A DNA stretch of 8,596 nucleotides from Acidimicrobiales bacterium (GTDB lineage: Bacteria; Actinomycetota; Acidimicrobiia; Acidimicrobiales; Palsa-688): positions 1 to 8,596 of the forward strand of contig JASHVH010000373.1 in the NCBI GenBank assembly GCA_030039575.1, read 5' to 3'. Under the pieces are notes generated by a model, which searched no databases, was not told where the DNA came from, and worked only from the letters and a program-made list of their open reading frames with translations. Below, piece by piece: positions 1-6,177 of the stretch. Positions within the stretch are counted from its first letter, which is position 1. Each line of letters opens with the position of its first letter. The position numbers and the translations under genes were made by a program.

Positions 1-1899
1 ACGATCATCTTTTTCCGCGACCTCCCCTCGGCCACGGGCGCGAACAACGTGTTCCTGGGCCTGGTCGTCATCTGGCTGTGGTTCACGGTGTTGTTCGCCA
101 CTTTTGCCGACGCAATGGCGGAAGGCAGGGGCAAAGCACAGGCCAATACCTTGCGGCGGGCCCGTCAGGACAGCATGGCCCACGTGCTCCAGCCGGACGG
201 CTCCACCGTCGACGAACCGTCTGTCAAGCTGCAGGTCGGTGACCGTTGCGTGGTCGCGGCCGGCGAGCTCATCCCCGGCGACGGTGACGTCGTCGAAGGT
301 ATGGCCCTGGTGGACGAGTCGGCCATTACCGGGGAGTCGGCGCCGGTTATCCGGGAGTCCGGCGGCGACCGTTCTGCCGTCACGGGTGGGACCCGCGTGC
401 TGTCGGACCGGATCGTGGTCCAGATCACGTCCAAGCCGGGTGAGACGTTCCTCGACCGCATGATCGCTTTAGTGGAGGGCGCCGACCGGCGCAAGACGCC
501 GAACGAACTCGCCCTCACGGTCGTGCTCGTCAGCCTGACTTTCATATTCATCGTGGCCGTGTCCACGTTCCAGCCCCTGGCCACTTACTCCGGTGCCCAC
601 CAGCCGATTATCCTGCTCGTCGCTCTGGTGGTGTTGCTGTCGCCCACTACCATCGGGGCGCTGCTGTCGGCCATTGGCATCGCCGGGATGGACCGCATGG
701 TCCAGCGCAACGTGCTGGCCACGTCGGGGCGAGCGGTCGAGGCGGCCGGCGATGTGACGACGCTCCTGCTCGACAAGACGGGGACGATCACGTACGGCAA
801 CCGCATGGCCTCCGAGTTCATCCCCGTGGCCGGGGTGGACGTCGAGGCCCTGGCCGAGGCGGCGCTGCTTTCCTCTTTGGCCGATGAGACGCCGGAGGGG
901 CGCTCCATCGTCGACCTGGCCGAATCGCGGTACGGCGCCAACCCCATAGAAATGCCAGGGGCCGAACTCGTGCCTTTCACCGCCCAAACCCGCATGTCGG
1001 GCATCGAGTGGAGGAACCGCTCCATCCGCAAAGGCGCCAGCGACGTGGTCGAGCGATGGGTGCTGGACCACGGCGGCCAGGCGCCGGCCGACCTGGGACC
1101 GATCGTAGAGGGCATCGCCCGCGACGGCGGCACCCCCCTCGTCGTAGCCGAGGGCGGCCGCGCCCTCGGGGTCATACATCTGAAGGACACCATCAAGCCC
1201 GGGATCGCCGAAAAGTTCGCCGAAATGCGGGCTTTGGGCATCAAGACGGTCATGGTGACGGGCGACAACCCGTTGACCGCCGCCGCCATTGCCAAGGAGG
1301 CCGGCGTAGACGAGTACATGGCCCAGGCCACACCAGAGCAAAAGATGGCCCGGATCAAAAAAGAACAAGCCCGTGGCCAACTGGTGGCTATGACCGGGGA
1401 CGGGACCAACGACGCCCCGGCGCTGGCACTCGCTGATGTTGGCGTGGCCATGAACACCGGCACTCAAGCGGCCAAAGAGGCCGGCAACCTGGTGGACCTC
1501 GACAGCGACCCGACCAAGTTGATGGACATAGTTGAGGTTGGTAAACAGCTCCTCGTAACTCGCGGCTCGCTAACTACTTTCTCCATCACCAACGACGTCG
1601 CCAAGTACTTCGTGGCCATCCCGGCCATGTTGAACGCCGTCTTCCCGTCGTTGGGCGTCATCGACATATTGCACTTGCACAACCCGGAGACGGCCATCCT
1701 TTCGGCCGTCATATTCAACGCCATCATCATCGTGATCATGATCCCCTTAGCGCTCCGGGGCGTACGGGTCAAGGCGATGAGCGCCACGCTCCAGCTCCGC
1801 CGCAACCTGCTCATCTACGGGATAGGGGGCCTGCTCACCCCGTTCGTCCTAATCAAGCTCATCGACCTGGCCATCGTCGGGCCACTGGGGGTGCACTGA
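1..1899 (+). CDS. kdpB: Potassium-transporting P-type ATPase, subunit KdpB (5'-partial)
   Basis: This is the catalytic subunit of the KdpFABC high-affinity K+ uptake complex in the cytoplasmic membrane. It couples ATP hydrolysis to K+ import. The frame is open from base 1, and 632 residues are visible. Alignment by eye to E. coli KdpB (682 aa) implies about 49 missing N-terminal residues, so the GTG at 49 is internal. Visible motifs are the actuator TGES (328-339), the phosphorylation motif DKTGTIT with its Asp at 772-774, and the nucleotide-binding stretch FTAQTRMSG followed by RKGA. The hinge motif [11 protein letters not shown] and the M5 motif NDVAK, whose Asp and Lys correspond to E. coli D583 and K586, are also present. 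The M4 motif reads [13 protein letters not shown], with Ser (640-642) where Ile is normal. The TGA stop shares its last base with the kdpC ATG. Assignment is near certain; only the 5' end is missing. Confidence 0.98.
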   Translation, partial: TIIFFRDLPSATGANNVFLGLVVIWLWFTVLFATFADAMAEGRGKAQANTLRRARQDSMAHVLQPDGSTVDEPSVKLQVGDRCVVAAGELIPGDGDVVEGMALVDESAITGESAPVIRESGGDRSAVTGGTRVLSDRIVVQITSKPGETFLDRMIALVEGADRRKTPNELALTVVLVSLTFIFIVAVSTFQPLATYSGAHQPIILLVALVVLLSPTTIGALLSAIGIAGMDRMVQRNVLATSGRAVEAAGDVTTLLLDKTGTITYGNRMASEFIPVAGVDVEALAEAALLSSLADETPEGRSIVDLAESRYGANPIEMPGAELVPFTAQTRMSGIEWRNRSIRKGASDVVERWVLDHGGQAPADLGPIVEGIARDGGTPLVVAEGGRALGVIHLKDTIKPGIAEKFAEMRALGIKTVMVTGDNPLTAAAIAKEAGVDEYMAQATPEQKMARIKKEQARGQLVAMTGDGTNDAPALALADVGVAMNTGTQAAKEAGNLVDLDSDPTKLMDIVEVGKQLLVTRGSLTTFSITNDVAKYFVAIPAMLNAVFPSLGVIDILHLHNPETAILSAVIFNAIIIVIMIPLALRGVRVKAMSATLQLRRNLLIYGIGGLLTPFVLIKLIDLAIVGPLGVH

Positions 1900-2687
1900 T
1901 GCTCAAGTCAATAGGCCGCCAATTGGGGCCTTCGTTCGCCCTCACCGTCATCGTGGCGGTGCTGGTGGGCCTGATATACCCTTTCGTCGTCTGGGGGATC
2001 GGCCAGGCCGCTTTCAAGTCCAAGGCCGACGGGAGCTTTATCAAGAGCAACGGCGTTACCATCGGCGCGGTCAACATAGGGCAGGCGTTCCTGGACAAGG
2101 ACGGCAACCCCCTCCCTCAGTACTTCCAACCCCGCCCGTCGGCGACCAGCCCGTACCCGTACAATGCGGCGTCTAGCGCGGCGTCCAACCTCGGCCCCAG
2201 CGACCCCCGCCTCGTCGGCTTCATCCCCGGGTTCAACACGGTGGGGCTCAAGGGCCAGATCTCGAAAACGAACCCCTTCGCCACTAAAACCGACCCTTAC
2301 TGCGTCCCGATGACGCCACAGGGGACGCCGGTCATTGACCCGAGCCCGGGCCAAAAGTACGAAAAGACCAGCAGCGGCCAGTACGTGTGCGACCCGGACA
2401 CCGTCCCCGAACGGGCGCTCGCCTACCGGCAGCTGAACCACCTGGCGGCCAACGTGCCCATCCCCGTTGACGCCGTCACCGATTCAACTTCCGGGCTCGA
2501 CCCGGGGATCTCGGTGGCCAATGCCGACCTCCAGGCCGCCCGGGTCGCCGGTGCCCGGCACCTCCCCCTAAGCAAGGTCATGAGCCTGATCAAGCAGCAC
2601 ACCATCGGCGCGTACTGGGGCTTCCTCGGCCAGGCCTATGTGAACGTCCTGGAACTCAACCTCGCCCTCGGTAAGCTGAAGGCATAG
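1899..2687 (+). CDS. kdpC: Potassium-transporting ATPase subunit KdpC, with a long internal insert
   Basis: KdpC is the single-span accessory subunit of KdpFABC, needed for complex assembly and activity; its soluble part lies outside the cytoplasmic membrane. The ATG overlaps the kdpB TGA by one base, with a G-rich weak Shine-Dalgarno (GGGGGTG, about 1887-1893) just upstream. The protein has 262 residues, against about 190 in E. coli. One hydrophobic helix spans residues ~13-34. Family landmarks are GRPSAT-like QPRPSATSPYPYN (77-89), SASGLD-like STSGLDPGIS (196-205) and the C-terminal YVNVLELNLALGKL. The extra length is mostly one insert at about residues 106-171, rich in Gly, Pro, Thr and Ser, with the protein's only two cysteines, C135 and C164. 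These could form a disulfide if the domain is extracytoplasmic, but that is inference. The core identity is clear. Confidence 0.97.
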   Translation: MLKSIGRQLGPSFALTVIVAVLVGLIYPFVVWGIGQAAFKSKADGSFIKSNGVTIGAVNIGQAFLDKDGNPLPQYFQPRPSATSPYPYNAASSAASNLGPSDPRLVGFIPGFNTVGLKGQISKTNPFATKTDPYCVPMTPQGTPVIDPSPGQKYEKTSSGQYVCDPDTVPERALAYRQLNHLAANVPIPVDAVTDSTSGLDPGISVANADLQAARVAGARHLPLSKVMSLIKQHTIGAYWGFLGQAYVNVLELNLALGKLKA

Positions 2688-2723
2688 CCTCACGAGCCTC
2701 TGGCCATGAGCTAGCCGGGACGC

Positions 2724-2730
2724 AGGAGGT
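2724..2730 (+). promoter_or_regulatory. Ribosome binding site of kdpD
   Basis: AGGAGGT lies three bases before the ATG at 2734 and is a near-perfect anti-16S match, though the spacing is short. An in-frame TGA at 2707-2709 rules out any longer start, and ATG 2734 is the first start after it. This supports independent loading of ribosomes on kdpD within the operon, unlike the overlapping kdpC and kdpE starts. Confidence 0.8.
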
Positions 2731-2733
2731 GCA

Positions 2734-5367
2734 ATGGCTCCGGGAAAGTTGCGTATATACCTGGGGGCGGCACCGGGGGTGGGAAAGACATTTGCCATGC
2801 TCGATGAAGGTTGGCGCCGCCGTGGCAGAGGGACCGACGTCGTAATTGGCTTCGTAGAGCCCCATAACCGGCCCAAGACGGCGGCCCAAATCCGGGATCT
2901 GCCCACCATCGCGCGCCGTCGCCTCCAGTACCGGGGGCAGTGGCTCGAAGAGATGGACGTCGGTGCAGTCCTGGCGCGGCACCCGGCGGTCGCCCTTGTC
3001 GACGAGCTCGCTCACACCAATGTCCCCGGCAGTCGCAACGAGAAGCGCTGGCAGGACGTAGAGGAACTGCTGGCGGAGGGCATCGACGTCATTTCGACGG
3101 TCAACATCCAGCACCTCGCCAGCCTCAACGACGTGGTCGAGCGGATCACCGGCATTGTCCAGCGCGAAACGGTGCCGGATGCGGTCGTGCGGGCGGCCGA
3201 CCAGATAGAGCTGGTCGACATGGCCCCAGAGGCGCTGCGCCGCCGGATGGCGCACGGCAACATTTACCCTCCCGAGAAAATCGACACCGCCCTGGCTCAT
3301 TACTTCCGCCTGGGCAACCTGGGCGCCTTGCGGGAGCTGGCCTTGCTCTGGGTGGCAGACAGGGTGGACGAGGAGCTGGCCTCCTACCGTCACCGTCACG
3401 GCATACAGGAGCCCTGGGAAACCAAAGAACGCATAGTGGTAGCGCTTTCGGGTGCTCCCGGCGGGGAGCACTTATTGCGGAGGGCGTCTCGTATGGCGGC
3501 CCGGTCCAACGGTGAAGTAGTCGGCGTGCACGTGCGCCCCGCGGACGGCCTGATGCGACCGACACCTCCAGGGCTGGAAGCACAACGACGGTTGTTGAGC
3601 GAGCTGAACGGCCGTTACGCCGAACTGAGCGGCGCCGACGAAGCCGATTCCCTCGTGCGCTTCGCCCGGGCCGAGAACGCCACCCAACTGTTGCTCGGGG
3701 CCAGCCGGCGCTCCCGGTGGTACGAGCTGCTCCACGGGTCTGTCATCAACCGTGTGATCCGCGATGCATCCCCCATTGACGTGCACGTGATCTCCCCGGA
3801 AGAGCCGGTGCCGGCTGGCCTACCGCACACGAGCCGCCCGCACCGGCCGGCATCCGTGCCACCGAGGCGGCGTATTATCGGGTTGTTGCTGGCCACCTTC
3901 GGGATCGTTTCGTTTGCGGCCGCCCTGTCACCCCTGCAACCGTCGCTCCGTGTCCCAGGAGCCTTGCTTTTCCTCCTCCTCGGCGTGGTGCTGGTGTCGA
4001 CCGTCGGCGGCCTGGTACCGGCGCTCGTGGCCACGCTGGTGGCCGGTCTGAGCGCCGATTTTTTCTTTGTCCCCCCCTACGACAGCTTCCGGGCGGCGCA
4101 CGCTGACGACATCCTGGCGCTGGTTGTGTTCGGCGCAGTTGCCGTCCTGGTCAGTGCGTTGGTAGACCAACTGTTAAGACGGGGCTCACAAGTTAGCCGC
4201 CGCCAGGCAGAGGTGGAATCCTTGGCCAGACTGGCGGGAGAATCGGTATTTTCAGGGGCCAGCGCCCTCCCGGACATCGTCAGCGACTTGCGGCGGACGT
4301 TCAACCTCGGTTCTGTGGCTATCCTGGCCCCCACCGGGCCGGCGCACGACATCTGGCGCCCGGTCGAGGCGGCTGGTTCGCCTGTACCCACCACACCCGA
4401 CGCCGCTGACTTTTCGGTCGAGCTCGATGAGGGGACCGTCCTCGTGCTCTCTGGCCACGCTGTCTCTGCCGAAGACAGCCGCTTGCTGGCTGCTTTCGTC
4501 AGCCAGTTGCGCATGGCACAAGAGCGCGTGCAGCTCGAGTCCGAGGTTGCCGCAGCCGAGCAACTGGCCGAAGCGAACAACCTCCGCTCCGCTCTCTTGG
4601 CCGCCGTCTCCCACGATCTCCGCACCCCTCTGGCCTCCATCAAAGCGGCGGCGACCAGCCTCCTGTCCAGAGAGGTGAGATGGGGGCCGAAAGAAAGGAC
4701 CGAGTTTTACAGGACGATTGACTCCGAAGCGGACCGCCTGACCCGGCTCATATCCGACCTCCTGGATATGGGCAGGCTGCAAACCGGCACCCTCCCGGTC
4801 ATGATGGGCTCAGTTTCGATTTATGAGGTGGTGCTCGGGGCACTGGCCAGCCTCCCTAGCAACGAGGGTTTGGACATCTTCGTCCCTGACGACCTCCCAA
4901 TGGTCGACGCGGACGCCGGCCTGCTCGAACGAGCGCTGGCCAATGTGGTGTCGAACGCCCAGAAGTGGTCCCCACCCGGGGTCGCGGCGCGCGTTGAAGC
5001 CGGCTTAGCGGGAGAAAATGTTGACATTCGAGTTATCGATCGCGGCCCCGGCATACCGCGCGAACGGCAGGGTGACGTGTTCACACCATTCCAGAGCCAA
5101 GGCGATGGGCCCGGAAGGGAAACGCGAGGCATCGGTTTGGGCCTGGCTGTGGCCAAAGGTTTCACTGAAGCCATGGCCGGATCCTTGTTCGTCGAGGACA
5201 CGCCGGCCGGGGGCGCCACTTTCGTGTTCAGCTTGAAGCGAGCCGACGACGATCTGACGGCCGAGGTACGCAGGACCGGCACGCAAGCCCGAGACTTGAC
5301 CGAGCCGGACCGGGGGGCGGCCCCACCGGCCGGTGCGGTCAGCGCCCCAGCGCGAGGTGAGCCGTGA
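2734..5367 (+). CDS. kdpD: Osmosensitive K+ channel sensor histidine kinase KdpD
   Basis: KdpD is the membrane sensor kinase of the KdpDE two-component system; it senses K+ limitation or ionic stress and phosphorylates KdpE. Its 877 residues are close to E. coli KdpD (894). The order is: the N-terminal KdpD domain with Walker A GAAPGVGKT (11-19) and Walker B-like ALVDELAH (87-94); a universal-stress-protein-like domain (~232-355); and a DUF4118 membrane block of about four helices (~380-481) with DFFFVPPYDSF. A diverged GAF-like linker (~492-600) follows. The kinase core has the HisKA motif SHDLRTP, phospho-accepting H627 (4612-4614), N-box NVVSNAQK (737-744), G1 DRGPGIP (769-775) and G2 GIGLGLA (799-805). 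After the ATPase domain there is a ~40-residue polar, Pro/Ala-rich tail. The positive patch after the last helix (RR at 482-483 and 489-490) is sparser than the Arg cluster of E. coli. All kinase residues are intact, so it should be active. Confidence 0.97.
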   Translation: MAPGKLRIYLGAAPGVGKTFAMLDEGWRRRGRGTDVVIGFVEPHNRPKTAAQIRDLPTIARRRLQYRGQWLEEMDVGAVLARHPAVALVDELAHTNVPGSRNEKRWQDVEELLAEGIDVISTVNIQHLASLNDVVERITGIVQRETVPDAVVRAADQIELVDMAPEALRRRMAHGNIYPPEKIDTALAHYFRLGNLGALRELALLWVADRVDEELASYRHRHGIQEPWETKERIVVALSGAPGGEHLLRRASRMAARSNGEVVGVHVRPADGLMRPTPPGLEAQRRLLSELNGRYAELSGADEADSLVRFARAENATQLLLGASRRSRWYELLHGSVINRVIRDASPIDVHVISPEEPVPAGLPHTSRPHRPASVPPRRRIIGLLLATFGIVSFAAALSPLQPSLRVPGALLFLLLGVVLVSTVGGLVPALVATLVAGLSADFFFVPPYDSFRAAHADDILALVVFGAVAVLVSALVDQLLRRGSQVSRRQAEVESLARLAGESVFSGASALPDIVSDLRRTFNLGSVAILAPTGPAHDIWRPVEAAGSPVPTTPDAADFSVELDEGTVLVLSGHAVSAEDSRLLAAFVSQLRMAQERVQLESEVAAAEQLAEANNLRSALLAAVSHDLRTPLASIKAAATSLLSREVRWGPKERTEFYRTIDSEADRLTRLISDLLDMGRLQTGTLPVMMGSVSIYEVVLGALASLPSNEGLDIFVPDDLPMVDADAGLLERALANVVSNAQKWSPPGVAARVEAGLAGENVDIRVIDRGPGIPRERQGDVFTPFQSQGDGPGRETRGIGLGLAVAKGFTEAMAGSLFVEDTPAGGATFVFSLKRADDDLTAEVRRTGTQARDLTEPDRGAAPPAGAVSAPARGEP
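5354..5357 (+). promoter_or_regulatory. Ribosome binding site of kdpE, inside the end of kdpD
   Basis: GAGG, within GAGGTGA, lies six bases before the GTG at 5364. It supports GTG 5364 as the kdpE start. Together with the GTGA overlap of the kdpD stop and kdpE start, it suggests translational coupling, which would keep sensor and regulator levels linked. Confidence 0.6.
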
Positions 5368-6116
5368 GCACGGTCATGGTCGTCGACGACGAAATGCCGA
5401 TCTTGAAAACAATGGCGGTCAACCTGCGCGCCCGGGGCTATGAGGTCCAGCTGGCCAGCACCGGCGCCCAGGCCCTCGCTCTGGCCGCTCGCCGGCACCC
5501 CGACGCAGTCATACTCGACCTGGGGTTGCCCGACATGGACGGCGTAGACGTCATCCGTGGCCTGCGCGGCTGGACCGCCGTGCCCATTGTCGTCCTTTCG
5601 GCCCGCACCGCCGAGACGCAAAAGGTGGCGGCGCTGGACGCCGGGGCCAACGACTACGTCAGCAAACCCTTTGGCATGGACGAGCTCATGGCGCGAGTCC
5701 GCGTGGCGCTACGGCGGCCCGCCCTCGCTGAAGAAGCTCCGGTGGTCGAAACGGCGGACTTCTCCATCGACTTGGCCAACAAACGGGCCCAGCGGGCGGA
5801 CGGTTCGGACGTCAGGCTGACGGCCACGGAGTGGCAAGTCGTCGAGCTGCTGGCCCGTAACCCCGGCAAACTAGTGACGCAACGCCAACTTATGGCGGAC
5901 GTTTGGGGGCTCCGGGACGCAAGGAGCAACCTCCTCCGGGTGTTCATGGTGGCGATCAGGCGCAAGCTCGAGCCCGACCCGGCCCGCCCCCGCTACTTCA
6001 TCACGGAACCGGGCACGGGGCTCCGCTTCGTCCCCGAGGGGGCGGGTGACGAGCGCACGGACAAGCACCACCCCCCGGACAGTCACCTCGACCGCCCGAC
6101 CGTGCCTGACCGTTAA
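5364..6116 (+). CDS. kdpE: KDP operon response regulator KdpE (OmpR/PhoB family)
   Basis: This is the cytoplasmic DNA-binding response regulator that, once phosphorylated by KdpD, activates kdp transcription. The GTG start overlaps the kdpD stop by four bases (GTGA). Residues 1-118 form a receiver domain: acidic pair D8/D9, phospho-acceptor D52 in ILDLGLPDMDG (5517-5519), S79 in VLSA, Y98 and K101 in YVSKPFG. Residues ~127-224 form a winged-helix output domain, with GKLVTQRQLMADVWG and DPARPRYFITEPGTGLRF matching KdpE closely. The family's GYRF is GLRF here, and the recognition-helix region reads NLLRVFMVAIRRKL. The protein has 250 residues, against 225 in E. coli. The extra ~26 C-terminal residues (after RFVP) are polar and rich in Asp, His, Arg and Pro, with no recognisable domain. 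Receiver chemistry is intact and the call is firm. Confidence 0.96.
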   Translation: MSTVMVVDDEMPILKTMAVNLRARGYEVQLASTGAQALALAARRHPDAVILDLGLPDMDGVDVIRGLRGWTAVPIVVLSARTAETQKVAALDAGANDYVSKPFGMDELMARVRVALRRPALAEEAPVVETADFSIDLANKRAQRADGSDVRLTATEWQVVELLARNPGKLVTQRQLMADVWGLRDARSNLLRVFMVAIRRKLEPDPARPRYFITEPGTGLRFVPEGAGDERTDKHHPPDSHLDRPTVPDR

Positions 6117-6123
6117 ACCGCGG

Positions 6124-6143
6124 CCGGTCTCACCTTGGGCCGG
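6124..6143 (+). terminator. Weak hairpin downstream of kdpE, possible terminator
   Basis: Eight bases after the kdpE stop, CCGGTCT (6124-6130) can pair with GGGCCGG (6137-6143) around a six-base loop. This gives a seven-pair stem with two G-U pairs. No T-run follows, so it does not look like a classical intrinsic terminator. It forms well only in + strand RNA; on the - strand the G-U pairs become A-C mismatches. It is the only structure I found in the 61-base gap between two convergent genes, where some transcription stop is expected. Confidence 0.25.
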
Positions 6144-6177
6144 AGACAAACTCGGGCTCTGGCGGCGTGCAGCCTGT

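Noticed and set aside
49..51. GTG as the start of kdpB
   Set aside because: The frame is open to base 1 and the preceding codons fit KdpB. Motif spacing against E. coli shows about 49 residues missing upstream, so this GTG is internal.
469..1467. 332-residue open frame on the - strand inside kdpB
   Set aside because: It is antisense to a strongly conserved KdpB region, its composition is odd (rich in His, Gly, Arg), and it shows no recognisable domain. This is typical of high-GC shadow frames.
2688..2733. Terminator or small gene between kdpC and kdpD
   Set aside because: The 46 bases contain only a four-pair CTCA/TGAG possibility and the kdpD ribosome binding site. There is no T-run and no coding signal.
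2656..3471. 271-residue open frame on the - strand over the start of kdpD
   Set aside because: It lies opposite the conserved KdpD Walker region and shows no family motifs, so it is a shadow frame.
4821..5621. 266-residue open frame on the - strand across the kdpD/kdpE junction
   Set aside because: It is antisense to the kinase ATPase domain and the receiver domain, both clearly coding on the + strand.
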